NCBI GenBank assembly: GCA_963771715.1
Contig: CAVYUQ010000002.1
Coordinates: forward strand, 26,698-90,697
DNA length: 64,000 nt
Source: JACVRW01 sp963771715
GTDB lineage: Bacteria; Actinomycetota; Thermoleophilia; Solirubrobacterales; Thermoleophilaceae
Direction of reading: 5' to 3'
Shown: positions 17,410 through 26,844 of the stretch, one piece after another
Layout: each line of letters begins with the position of its first letter
Numbering within the stretch: the stretch's first letter is position 1
Notes under the pieces: generated by a model
Told to the model about the DNA's origin: nothing
What the model saw: only the letters and a program-made list of their open reading frames with translations
Databases searched by the model: none
Program-made: the position numbers and the translations under genes

Positions 17410-19687
17410 ATGGCCACGCACTACCGGACCTGCCCGTTCTGCGAAGCCACCTGCGGCCTCGAGATCGAGACCGAGGGACGGGAGGTGGTGTCGGTCCGCG
17501 GCGACACGGAGGACGTGTTCAGCCACGGCTTCATCTGCCCGAAGGCGTACGGCGTCAAGCAGCTCCACGAGGATCCGGACCGGCTCACCACGCCGCTCGT
17601 CCGGCGCGACGGCGAGCTGGTGGAGGCGAGCTGGGACGAGGCGTTCGAGGAGATCGACCGCCGGCTGGCACCGCTGATCGCCGAGCACGGGAAGAACGCG
17701 GTGGCCGTGTACCTCGGCAACCCCAACGCCCACAACCTGTCCGCGCTGATCCACGGGCCCGCGTGGCTGCGCGTGCTGGGTTCGCAGAACATCTACACGG
17801 CGTCGACCGTCGACCAGATGCCGAAGCAGATGTCGGCGGGGCTGATGTTCGGCACGATCCTGTCGGTCCCGATCCCGGACGTGGACCGCTGCGACCACCT
17901 CATCCTGCTGGGCGCGAACCCGCTGGTCTCGAACGGCAGCCTGCTCACGGCGCCCGACATGCGCGGCCGGCTGCGCGGCATCCGCGAGCGCGGCGGCAGG
18001 GTCGTGGTGGTGGACCCGCGCCGCACCCGCACCGCCGAGGAGGCGGACGAGCACCACTTCATCCAGCCCGGCACCGACGCCCTGCTGCTCGCCGCGATGG
18101 CGTGCACGATCGTCGAGGAGGGCCTCGAGGAACCCGGCGCGCTCAGCGAGCACCTGAACGGCCTCGACGAGCTGCGCGACTCTGGTGCGCGAGTTCACGC
18201 CGGAGGCCGTGGCCGGCGCATGCGGCATCGAGGCCGGCGAGATCCGCCGCATGGCGCGCGAGCTGGCGGCCGCCGAGCGCGGCGCCGTGTACGCGCGAAT
18301 CGGCACCTGCACGCAGGAGTTCGGCACGCACGCGAGCTGGCTCGTGGACGTGCTGAACGTGCTCACCGGAAACCTCGACCGCGAGGGCGGCGCGATGTTC
18401 ACGCGCGCCGCGGCGGGCCAGAAGAACTCATCCTGGGGCGGCGCCGGGCGGCCGCCCACCTTCGGACGCTGGAAGAGCCGCGTGCGCGGGCTGCCGGAGC
18501 TGTACGGCGAGCTGCCCGTGTCCGTGCTCGCCGAGGAGATCGAGACCCCGGGCGAGGGCCAGGTGCGCGCGCTCATCACGGTGGCCGGCAACCCGCTTCT
18601 CTCGACCCCCAACAGCGGCCGGCTCGAGCGCGCGGTCGAGGGCCTCGACCTCATGGTCTCGCTCGACATCTACGTGAACGAGACGACGCGCCACGCGGAC
18701 GTGATCCTGCCCGCGCCGGAGCCGCTCGAGAAGGCGCACTACGACCTCGCCTTCTACCAGCTCTCCACGCGCAACATCGCGAACTACTCGCCGCCCGTCT
18801 TCGAGCGCGAGGGCCCCGCCGAGTGGGAGGTCTTCATGCGGCTGGCGGGCGTGGTCGCCGGCCAGGGGCCGAACGCCGACGTTGCGCTGTTCGACGACAT
18901 GGTCATCCAGACGCTGATCCAGCGCGAGGTCGGCAACGAGGCGTCGCCGATAGCGGGCCGCGACCCCGCCGAGCTCCTCGAGGCGCTCGAGCCGCGCCGC
19001 GGCCCGGAGCGGGTGCTCGACTTCATGCTGCGCTCGGGCCCCTACGGGGACGGCTTCGGGCACGACCCCGAGGGCCTGACGCTCGACCTGCTCGAGCAGA
19101 ACCCGCACGGCATCGACCTCGGGCCGCTCCAGCCTCGGCTCCCGGACGTGCTGAGGACCGCGTCGGGGAAGGTCGAGCTCGCTCCGGAGCCGATCGTCGC
19201 CGACCTCGACCGCCTGCGCGCGGCGATGGCGCGCGAGCGCAACGGCGGGATGGTGCTGATCGGCCGCCGCCAGCTGCGCTCGAACAACTCGTGGATGCAC
19301 AACCTGCCCGCGCTCGTGAAGGGCAAGGAGAGCTGCACGCTCCACATCCATCCCGACGACGCCGAGCGGCTCGGTCTCGCCGACGGGGAGATCGCGCGGA
19401 TCAGCTCGGTGGCGGGCTCGCTCGACGCGCCCGTGGAGACCACCGAGGACATCATGCCGGGCGTGGTCTCGATCCCGCACGGCTGGGGCCACGGCGCCGA
19501 GGGCGCGCGGATGGGCGTGGCGGCCGAGCACGCGGGCGTGAACAGCAACGTGCTGGCCGACGAGTCGATGGTCGAGCCGCTGTCCGGCAACGCCGTGCTG
19601 AACGGGATCCCGGTCGAGGTGAGCGCGTCAGATGGGCGAGAGCATCGAGCCGCCGCAGTTGCGGCAGATGACGTTGGCGGTGTCTGA
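17410..19687 (+). CDS. Molybdopterin oxidoreductase, formate-dehydrogenase-like (one frame break)
   Basis: A protein of about 758 residues. The N-terminal [4Fe-4S] site is CPFCEATCGLEIE plus a later Cys in GFICPKAYG. The molybdopterin body has WDEAFEEIDRRL, LLGANPLVSNGS and VVVVDPRRTRTAEEAD, and a C-terminal dinucleotide-binding domain has SNNSWMHNLP and HPDDAERLGL. This matches the actinobacterial formate-dehydrogenase/anaerobic-dehydrogenase group. One extra T near 18181 breaks the frame; skipping it restores DLVREFTPEAV. The residue equivalent to the usual Mo-ligating Cys/Sec lies in STVDQMPKQ, with no Cys or Sec visible, so the metal ligand or substrate may differ. The end is uncertain and overlaps the zinc-ribbon gene. 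Confidence 0.8.
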
Positions 19688-19864
19688 CATCCGCGCGATC
19701 GTCGAGTGAGCGCCGCAGTTCGGGCACTCCGACCGCAGCTCGAACCGGTGCAGGCAGTAGACGCAGCGGTAGCGCCCTGGGAGGTTCGTGCCGCGCAGCC
19801 AGTGCTCGCCGCATGAGGGGCACTCGGGCCCCGTCTGGGTGGTGTGTTCACCTGCCGCGGCCAA
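19628..19864 (-). CDS. Small zinc-ribbon protein
   Basis: A 78-residue protein with four C-x2-C pairs: CPSC, CVYC, CPNC and CRNC. Such spacing can hold two zinc ions in rubredoxin-like ribbons. The TTG start at 19864 is preceded by an AGGGA motif at a suitable distance. It overlaps the 3' end of the convergent molybdopterin oxidoreductase by up to 60 bases. Function is unknown; nucleic-acid or protein binding is typical of the fold. Confidence 0.65.
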   Translation of the reverse strand: MAAAGEHTTQTGPECPSCGEHWLRGTNLPGRYRCVYCLHRFELRSECPNCGAHSTIARMSDTANVICRNCGGSMLSPI

Positions 19865-19903
19865 AGGATTTCCCTTACTGAGCCGGTCGCCAACGCTAGC
19901 GGC

Positions 19904-20803
19904 TCACCCGCGTACCCGTTCGCCATAGCCGCGAATCCAGGCCTCGGCGTCCATCGGGCGCTTCCCGGCGGGGTGCACCTCCTGGAGCTCGAGCGCGCCG
20001 CTCGCCGCGCCGAAGAGCAGGCGGCCGTCGCTGATCGCGAGCTCGCCGGGCGCCGGCCCGCCGCCGGGCGCGAGCGCCGCCCGAGTCACGCCGAGGCGCT
20101 CGTCCCACGGCAGCTCGACGTAGGCGCCGATGTGCGGAGTGAGCGCCCGCACGCGCCGCTCGAGCAGGTCGGCGCTCAGCTCCGGATCGAGCCGGCGGTC
20201 CTCCGGGCCGATCTTCTCGGCATAGGTCACGCCGGTGTCGGGCTGGTCGCGGAACGGGGGCTGGAGGTCGAGCGTCTCCACGAGCAGCTCGCCGCCCAGC
20301 GCCGCGAGCCGGGCTGCGAGCGAGCCGTAGTCGTCGTCGGGGCGGATCTGCTCCGCGCGCTCGACCGCGACCGGCCCGGCGTCGAATTCGGCGGTCGGCC
20401 GCATGATCGACACCCCGGTCTCCTCGTCGCCCGCCTCGATCGCCCGCTCGACCGGAGCCGCGCCGCGCCAGCGCGGCAGCAGCGACGGGTGCAGGTTCAG
20501 CATCTCGTGCTCGGACAGCAGCGGCTCCTTGATCAGCGCGCCGAAGGCGCAGATCGCGATCGCGTCGGGCTCCGCTGCCGCGATCCGCTCCCTCGCCTGC
20601 TCAGCGTTCACGTCCTCGGGCTGGAAGACCTCGATGCCCAGCAGCCGTGCGGTGTCCGCCACCGGCGGCGGGGCGAGCTTGCGGCCGCGGCCGCGCGGAG
20701 CGTCCGGCCGGGTGACCACCAGCTGCGGCCTGTGCGGGCTGGCTGCCAGGCGGTCGAGGACCGTGGCGGCGAAGTCGGAGGTGCCGAGGTAGACCGTCCG
20801 CAT
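19904..20803 (-). CDS. fmt: Methionyl-tRNA formyltransferase
   Basis: A 299-residue enzyme that formylates initiator Met-tRNA using 10-formyl-tetrahydrofolate. It shows the N-terminal VYLGTSDFAATVLDRL, the catalytic-domain motif LNLHPSLLPRWRGAAP (Asn and His of the active site) and EFDAGPV with the catalytic Asp. The C-terminal OB-like tRNA-binding domain follows from about residue 205. The ATG at 20803 overlaps the lutC stop as TGATG, so translation is coupled to the lactate-utilisation genes, an unusual neighbour; fmt normally follows def. Confidence 0.93.
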   Translation of the reverse strand: MRTVYLGTSDFAATVLDRLAASPHRPQLVVTRPDAPRGRGRKLAPPPVADTARLLGIEVFQPEDVNAEQARERIAAAEPDAIAICAFGALIKEPLLSEHEMLNLHPSLLPRWRGAAPVERAIEAGDEETGVSIMRPTAEFDAGPVAVERAEQIRPDDDYGSLAARLAALGGELLVETLDLQPPFRDQPDTGVTYAEKIGPEDRRLDPELSADLLERRVRALTPHIGAYVELPWDERLGVTRAALAPGGGPAPGELAISDGRLLFGAASGALELQEVHPAGKRPMDAEAWIRGYGERVRG

Positions 20804-21449
20804 CAGGCCACGAGCACCACGTGCAGCACGCGCGGGCCATGCACACCCTCGACCCTGTCCAGCTCGATGTCCGAGGTCGCGGACGGACCCGACACGAAGG
20901 TGAGCGCCCGCCCCGCGCGCACGGCCTCCTCGAGCTCCCCGACGGCCTGCGGCACCAGCCCCACCACCTGATCCTCCCGCACGACGCAGACGTGAAGGTC
21001 CGGCACCAGCGTGAGCGCCCGCCGCCCCTGCCCCGCGCCACCGTCGAGCACGAAGGTGCCGGTCTCGGCGATGGCGACAGCGCAGCCGGTGAGGGCGCCG
21101 TCGAGCGCGTCCAGCTGCTCCACCGAGAGCCCATCGTCCTCGACGAGCTCGAGGGCGTCCGCCGACTCCGCCGCTCGGCGCCGGCCGCCAGTCCGCGGGC
21201 AGGTCCGCGGGGATCCCCAGCCTCCGCGCGCCGGCCTCCTCGGCGATGCGCTGCACCGTCGCGGCCACGTCGGCCGCGTCCACCCGGTGCACCGTCGCGC
21301 GGTACTCGGCCACGCGCTCCGCGAACAGCGTCACGATCTCGTCACGCGTTCGTTCGTCTCTCCGTGCGGTAGTTGCGCGGCACGTCGGGCGGCGCGGCCG
21401 CTCCGAGGGCCGCGCGGATGCGGTTGAGGATGTCCGCCCGGGCGTCCCG
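20803..21449 (-). CDS. lutC: LutC-like LUD-domain protein (two frame breaks, start unresolved)
   Basis: The protein is spread over three frames. The N-terminal piece ARADILNRIRAALG and VPRNYRTE is typical of LutC; the middle piece EIVTLFAERVAEYRATVHRV follows after an extra base near 21350; the C-terminal LUD portion with GCAVAIAETGTFVLDGG and LVPDLHVCVV follows after another near 21180. LutC works with LutA and LutB in L-lactate oxidation to pyruvate. No convincing ATG/GTG precedes the N-terminal piece, so the start is approximate. Because several breaks fall in lutB-lutC while lutA and fmt are intact, real gene decay is possible. Confidence 0.65.
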
Positions 21450-21503
21450 AGCGGGCCGCGGGGCGCCCGACGGTGGGCGGCTCCGGCCGACGGCGCGGCG
21501 GTG

Positions 21504-22932
21504 CTACTGGATCGCCAGCCGTGGCCGGGCCGCGGGTGCGGCGCCACCACTCGCGGAAGCTCTCGGCTGCGGGTGCCGGCAGGTCGCGGGACATCGTCCA
21601 GCCGGCCAGCGGTCCGGGCGCCCAGGAGATCGTCCGGCCGCAGCCCGCGCGCCAGCGGGCGGCTCGCCGCTCGCGCGAACTTCTGTGCTCGCTCGTAGCG
21701 GCTGCGTGACGAGAAGGTGTGGAAGAGGGCCTTCATCGTGAGCTTTTCTGGGTCGAGGCGTGAGCGGGAGGCCACCTCGCGGGCGCGCAGGTGGGTCAGC
21801 AGGCGTGGGATCTCGATCTTCACCGGGCAGACGTCGCCGCACGCGCCGCAGAGCGAGGAGGCGTACGGCAGCGAGCCGGCGTCGCCCTCGACGCCCTCGA
21901 GCTGCGGCGTCAGGATCGCGCCGATCGGCCCCGGATAGACCGATCCGTACGCGTGGCCGCCCACCCGGGCGTAGACGGGGCACACGTTCAGGCACGCGCT
22001 GCAGCGGATGCAGCGGAGAGCCTGGCGGCCGACCTCGTCGGCGAGCGTGCGCACGCGCCCGTTGTCGAGCAGCACGAGGTGGAACTCGCGCGGCCCATCG
22101 CCGGCCGCCGTTCCGCTCCACAGCGACGTGTACGGGTTCATCCGCTCCCCCGTCGACGAGCGCGGCAGCAGCTGGAGGAACACCTCCATGTCGCGCCACG
22201 ACGGGCACGACCTTCTCCACGCCCATCACCGTCACGAGCACCTCGGGCAGCGTCGTGCACATGCGGCCGTTGCCCTCGGACTCGACCACGCAGATGCTGC
22301 CGGTCTCCGCCACCCCGAAGTTCGCCCCGCTCACCCCCATCCGCGCCGACAGGAACTTCGCGCGCAGGTGCAGCCGGGCCGCCTCGGCCAGCGCGGCCGG
22401 CTCGTCGGTGAGGTCCTCGAGCCCGAGCTCGCGACGGAAGATGTCCCGGATCTCGGCCCGGTTGCGATGGATCGCCGGGACGAGGATGTGCGAGGGGAAG
22501 TCGTCGTCGAGCTGGATGATCAGCTCGGCGAGGTCGGTCTCCACCGCCAGGACGCCGGCGGCGGCGAGCTGCTCGTTCAGCGAGATCTCGTCGGTGGCGA
22601 TCGACTTGACCTTCACGACCTCGTCGAGTCCGTGCGACAGGGCGATGTCGGCCACGATCGCGCACGCCTCGTCGCCGTCCCGCGCCCAGTGCACCCGCCC
22701 GCCGGCGGAGGTGACCTGCGACTCGAGCAGCTCGAGCTGATCGGCCAGCGCCAGGAGGGCGTGGTCCTTGATCGCCGAGCCCGCGGCGCGCAGCTCCTCC
22801 CAATCGGGCAGCTCCGCCACCACCCGCGCGCGCTTGTCGCGGATCGTGGAGGTGGCGCGGGCGAGGTTGGCGCGCAGCTGGCTGTCGGCCAGCGAGCGTC
22901 GCGCCGCCGCGGGGAAGCCCAGTCACGGCCAT
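21504..22932 (-). CDS. lutB: LutB-like iron-sulfur LUD protein (three frame breaks)
   Basis: An L-lactate dehydrogenase complex subunit of about 470 residues. The ATG at 22932 overlaps the lutA stop. After an extra base near 22918 the frame shows a LUD domain with VVKVKSIATDEISLNEQ and GVSGANFGVAETGSI. After a second near 22200 it shows FHLVLLDNGR and two ferredoxin-like clusters, CIRCSACLNVCPVY and CGACGDVCPVKIEI. After a third near 21630 the tail AESFREWWRR appears. The order matches LutB exactly. The three breaks are all single extra bases; the C-terminal end is approximate. Confidence 0.7.
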
Positions 22933-23618
22933 GGCTCGTCCTCGGTCGAGGCGAGGATCTCCGCCAGGTGCACCGGCCGCACGCCGGAGCGGCCGCGCGA
23001 CAGGGCGCCGCCGATGTGCATGAGGCACGAGGAGTCCACGGCGCAGACGGCCTCGGCGCGCGTGTCGAGCACGCCGCGCACCTTGTCGGAGAGCATGGCC
23101 GTGGACACGTCCGCGTTCTTCACCGCGAACGTCCCGCCGAAGCCACAGCACTCGAGCGCGTCCGGCAGCTCCACGAGGTCGATGCCGCGCACCGAGCGCA
23201 GCAGCCGCTGCGGCTTCTCGCCCACGCGCAGCGCGCGCAGCGAGTGGCAGGTCGGGTGGTACGTGACCCGGTGCGGGTAGTACGCGCCGACGTCGTCGAC
23301 CCCGAGCACGTCCACGAGGAACTCCGACAGCTCGTAGACGGGCGGCGCGTCCTCGCCCAGCTGCTCGCGCACCATTCCCGCGCACGACGCCGACGGGGTC
23401 ACGACCGCCGGGTACCCGCTGAACACGTCCGCCAGCCGCCGTGCCAGCGCCAGTCCCTCGTCCGCGTAGCCGCTGTTCAGGTGCATCTGCCCGCAGCAGG
23501 TCTGCTCCTCGGGGAACTCCACCTCGTGCCCGAGCCGCTCCAGCAGCCGCACGACGGCCTGCCCGGTGGACGGGAACAGCGTGTCGCCCAGGCAGGTGAC
23601 GAAGAGGCCGACGCGCAC
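22923..23618 (-). CDS. lutA: LutA-like cysteine-rich (CCG-domain) lactate utilisation protein
   Basis: A 231-residue protein with two CCG domains: EEQTCCGQMHLNSGY near residue 40 and LECCGFGGTFAVKN near residue 160, plus THPTCHS-type Cys (YHPTCHSLRAL). These bind a non-cubane iron-sulfur centre as in heterodisulfide-reductase-like proteins. LutA, LutB and LutC together oxidise L-lactate to pyruvate. It starts with GTG at 23618 and is the first gene of the minus-strand lut operon, divergent from lldP. It is intact, unlike lutB and lutC. Confidence 0.85.
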   Translation of the reverse strand: MRVGLFVTCLGDTLFPSTGQAVVRLLERLGHEVEFPEEQTCCGQMHLNSGYADEGLALARRLADVFSGYPAVVTPSASCAGMVREQLGEDAPPVYELSEFLVDVLGVDDVGAYYPHRVTYHPTCHSLRALRVGEKPQRLLRSVRGIDLVELPDALECCGFGGTFAVKNADVSTAMLSDKVRGVLDTRAEAVCAVDSSCLMHIGGALSRGRSGVRPVHLAEILASTEDEPWP

Positions 23619-23713
23619 AGATCAGGAGTTTCCCCGATGCGCGGCCCGGGCATGCCGGACAGCGAGCGCGCGGTGCGCGCGAGCCCCGCAGTCAAGGCAA
23701 CGAGGGAGGAACG
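23619..23713. promoter_or_regulatory. Divergent lutA/lldP control region
   Basis: This 95-base spacer must hold the promoters of both the lut and the lldP-glc operons. It contains the palindrome GGCATGCC at 23649-23656 and an inverted repeat GCGCGC-GGT-GCGCGC at 23666-23680; either could be an operator for a lactate-responsive regulator. An RBS (GGGAGGA, about 23704-23710) lies just before the lldP GTG. No regulator gene is adjacent. Confidence 0.4.
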
Positions 23714-25402
23714 GTGTACACGCAGGACTTCAACCCGGTCTCGGACTCGCTCGGCCTGACCGCGATCTTCGCGGCATTGCCCATTCTGACCCTGTTCGTG
23801 CTGCTCGGCGGCCTCAAGATGAAGGCCCAATGGGCGGCGCTGATCTCACTCGGCGTGGCCATGGCCGTCGCGCTGATCGTCTACGGCATGCCCGCCGATC
23901 AGACGGGCCTGTCGGCGCTCGAGGGAGCCGCCTTCGGCCTCTTCCCGATCATGTGGATCGTCGTGATGGCCATCTGGGTCTACAACATGACGGTCGAGAC
24001 GGGCCACTTCGCGGTGCTGCGCCGATCCTTCGGCCGAATCTCCGAGGACCAGCGCATCCAGGCCGTGATCATCGCCTTCTGCTTCGGCGCCCTGCTCGAG
24101 GCGCTCGCCGGCTTCGGGACCCCCGTGGCGATTACCGCGGTGATGATGATCGCCGTCGGCTTCAAGCCGATCAAGGCGGCCGCCATCGCGCTCGTTGCCA
24201 ACACGGCCCCGGTGGCGTTCGGCGCGATCGCGACGCCGATCATCACGCTCTCCGAGATCACCAGCCTCGACAAGGGCGACCTCGGCGCAATGGTCGGACG
24301 CCAGACGCCGTTCCTCGCCCTCATCGTGCCGCTGATCCTGATCGGCATGGTGGACGGGCGCCGCGGCATCAGGCAGGCGTGGCCCGTGGCCGTGGTCGGC
24401 GGCCTGACCTTCGCCCTCGGCCAGTTCGCCTGCGCGAACTACATCTCGGTCGAGCTCACGGACATCGTGGCGTCGCTGCTCGCAACGGCCTCGATCGTCG
24501 CGTTCCTGCGCATCTGGACTCCCGGCGAGCCCCTGATCGCCGAGGAGAGCGCCGCCACGGGCCGCTTCGCGCGGCCGGCCGCCGCCGGCGGGTCGGTGCA
24601 CGACCCGGTGATGGAGCGCCAGGTCGCTCGCCGGGACGACACACGCAAGGACACCACGGGTGACGTCGTCCGCGCGTACTCGCCGTACATGATCATCATC
24701 GCCGTCTTCTCCATCGCGCAGATCCCGGCCGTGAAGGACTGGCTGGCGGAGAAGCCGTGGACCACGACGTTCCAGTGGCCGGGTCTCGATGTGCGCAGCC
24801 CGGACGGAGAGCAGCTCAGCAGCCTGACGTTCAACTTCAACTGGCTGCCGGCCACCGGCACACTGATGCTCATCGCCGGCCTCATCACGATGGTGGCGAT
24901 CGGGCTCAAACCGGGCCGCTCGGTGCGTGTGCTCGGGGCGACGCTCGACCAGCTCAAGTGGGCGATCGTCACGGTCGCCTCGGTGCTGGCGCTGGCGTAC
25001 GTGATGAACCAGGCCGGGCTGACGATCACGCTCGGGCTCTGGGCGGCCGGCGCGGGCTCGTTCTTCGCGTTCCTCTCCGCCATGATCGGATGGCTGGGCG
25101 TGGCGGTGACCGGCTCGGACACCTCTTCGAACGCACTGTTCGGAGCGCTTCAGGTGACCGCCGCGAAGGACGCCGGCCTGTCGCCGACACTGCTCGCCGC
25201 GGCGAACAGCTCGGGCGGCGTGCTCGGGAAGATGATCTCGCCGCAGAACCTGGCGATCGGGGCGGCGGCAGTGGGCCTCGCGGGCCAGGAGGGCGACCTC
25301 TTCCGTAAGGTGCTCGGCTGGAGCCTCCTGCTGATGATTCTGATGTGCGGCATCGTCTACCTGCAGTCGACAGCTGTGCTGGACTGGATGGTCGTGAAGT
25401 GA
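23714..25402 (+). CDS. lldP: L-lactate/glycolate permease
   Basis: A 562-residue polytopic membrane protein of the LctP family, with about thirteen helices. Typical family stretches include ALLEALAGFGTPVAITAVMM, NTAPVAFGAIATPI and VTGSDTSSNALFGALQ. LctP proteins carry L-lactate, D-lactate and often glycolate into the cell with protons. The GTG start follows a strong GGAGGA ribosome site. The stop shares GTGA with the glcD start, so import and oxidation are translationally coupled. A large hydrophilic loop lies near residues 270-320. Confidence 0.92.
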   Translation: MYTQDFNPVSDSLGLTAIFAALPILTLFVLLGGLKMKAQWAALISLGVAMAVALIVYGMPADQTGLSALEGAAFGLFPIMWIVVMAIWVYNMTVETGHFAVLRRSFGRISEDQRIQAVIIAFCFGALLEALAGFGTPVAITAVMMIAVGFKPIKAAAIALVANTAPVAFGAIATPIITLSEITSLDKGDLGAMVGRQTPFLALIVPLILIGMVDGRRGIRQAWPVAVVGGLTFALGQFACANYISVELTDIVASLLATASIVAFLRIWTPGEPLIAEESAATGRFARPAAAGGSVHDPVMERQVARRDDTRKDTTGDVVRAYSPYMIIIAVFSIAQIPAVKDWLAEKPWTTTFQWPGLDVRSPDGEQLSSLTFNFNWLPATGTLMLIAGLITMVAIGLKPGRSVRVLGATLDQLKWAIVTVASVLALAYVMNQAGLTITLGLWAAGAGSFFAFLSAMIGWLGVAVTGSDTSSNALFGALQVTAAKDAGLSPTLLAAANSSGGVLGKMISPQNLAIGAAAVGLAGQEGDLFRKVLGWSLLLMILMCGIVYLQSTAVLDWMVVK

Positions 25403-26844
25403 CCCACGGCCCCCTGGTCGAGCGGCTGAGGGGCATCGTCGGCACCGAGCACGTCGTCACACACCAGAGGCAGCTCGCCACGTACGAGTCCGACGGGCTG
25501 CTGCAGTACGCCGTGACTCCAGCGGCGGTCGTGCTTCCAGGCACGGCCGCCGAGGTGGCCGCCGTGGTGCGCGCCTGCCACGAGGCCGAGGTGCCGTGGG
25601 TCGCGCGCGGCGCGGGCTCGGGGCTGTCGGGAGGGGCGCTCCCGGTGGAGGAGGGCGTCCTGATCGCGCTCTCGCGGCTGCGGCGCATCCTCGAGGTGGA
25701 CATCCCGAACGGGCGCGTGCTCGTGGAGCCGGGCGTCACGAACATCGCGGTCTCGCAGGCGGTGGCGCCCACGCACTTCTTCCCGCCGGACCCGTCGAGC
25801 CAGATCGTCTGCACGATCGGCGGCAACGTGGCCGAGAACTCGGGCGGCGCGCACTGCTTCAAGTACGGGTTCACCACCAACTACGTGACCGGCCTCGAGC
25901 TGGTGCTGCCCGACGGCTCCGAGGTCACGATCGGCGGCCCGGAGCTGGACCAGCCCGGCTACGACCTGGTCGGCGCCTTCGTGGGCTCGGAGGGCACGCT
26001 CGGGATCGCCACCAGGATCTGGCTGCGGGTGGTGCCGAAGCCGGAGGCCGTGCGCACGCTCGTGGCCTTCTTCGGCTCCACCGTCGAGGCCGGCGAGGTG
26101 GTGTCGCGGATCGTGGCCGAGGGGATCGTGCCGGGGGCGATCGAGATGATGGACAACCTCTCGATCCGCGCGGCCGAGGGCGCCACGGGCGCGGGCTACC
26201 CGCTGGACGCCGGCGCCGCGCTCGTGGTCGAGCTGGACGGCTCAGAGGCCGAGTGCGAGACCCGCTTCGAGCACGTGATCGAGATGTGCGAGGGGGCGGA
26301 CAGCGTCCGGATCGCCCACGACGAGGCCGAGCGCGAGCTGATCTGGCGGACCCGCAAGGCCGCCTTCGCCGCGATGGGCCGCATCGCGCCGAACTACTAC
26401 GTGCAGGACAGCGTGATCCCGCGAACTCGGCTCGCCGAGGTGCTCGGCACGATCGACGAGCTGGCGAAGGAGCACGACCTCCAGGTGGCCAACGTCTTCC
26501 ACGCGGGTGACGGCAACCTGCACCCGCTCGTCTGTTACGACGGCTCTCAGCCCGGCGAGGCCGAGCGCGCCGAGGAGCTCGCCGGGCTGATCGTGAAGGC
26601 GTGCGTGGACGCCGGCGGCTCGATCACAGGCGAGCACGGCGTGGGCGTGGACAAGAAGCGCTACATGCCGTCGATGTTCGACGAGCCGGACCTCGCCACT
26701 TTCCAGCGCCTGCGCTGCGCGTTCGACCCGGACGGTCGGGCGAATCCGGGCAAGGTCATGCCCACGCCGCGGCTCTGCGGGGAGGTGCCGGGGCCCTATC
26801 GCCGCCACCCGCTGGAGCAGGCGGGCGTGGCGGAGCGCTTCTGA
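25399..26844 (+). CDS. glcD: Glycolate oxidase/FAD-linked lactate dehydrogenase subunit GlcD
   Basis: A 481-residue flavoprotein with the PCMH FAD-binding domain (ARGAGSGLSGGALPVEEG near residue 73, CTIGGNVAENSGGAHCFKYG near 136) and the FAD-oxidase C domain with VFHAGDGNLHP and TGEHGVGVDKKRYM. It oxidises glycolate or D-lactate, passing electrons through GlcE/GlcF. The GTG start at 25399 overlaps the lldP stop; its own stop overlaps the glcE ATG (TGATG). This ordering defines a lldP-glcDEF operon. Which 2-hydroxyacid is preferred cannot be read from the sequence. Confidence 0.92.
   Translation: MTHGPLVERLRGIVGTEHVVTHQRQLATYESDGLLQYAVTPAAVVLPGTAAEVAAVVRACHEAEVPWVARGAGSGLSGGALPVEEGVLIALSRLRRILEVDIPNGRVLVEPGVTNIAVSQAVAPTHFFPPDPSSQIVCTIGGNVAENSGGAHCFKYGFTTNYVTGLELVLPDGSEVTIGGPELDQPGYDLVGAFVGSEGTLGIATRIWLRVVPKPEAVRTLVAFFGSTVEAGEVVSRIVAEGIVPGAIEMMDNLSIRAAEGATGAGYPLDAGAALVVELDGSEAECETRFEHVIEMCEGADSVRIAHDEAERELIWRTRKAAFAAMGRIAPNYYVQDSVIPRTRLAEVLGTIDELAKEHDLQVANVFHAGDGNLHPLVCYDGSQPGEAERAEELAGLIVKACVDAGGSITGEHGVGVDKKRYMPSMFDEPDLATFQRLRCAFDPDGRANPGKVMPTPRLCGEVPGPYRRHPLEQAGVAERF

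Noticed and set aside
9295..22932. Programmed +1 frameshifting as the reason for the repeated frame breaks
   Set aside because: The sites share no slippery sequence, stop codon or downstream structure, occur in unrelated genes, and need frame restoration to give full-length proteins.
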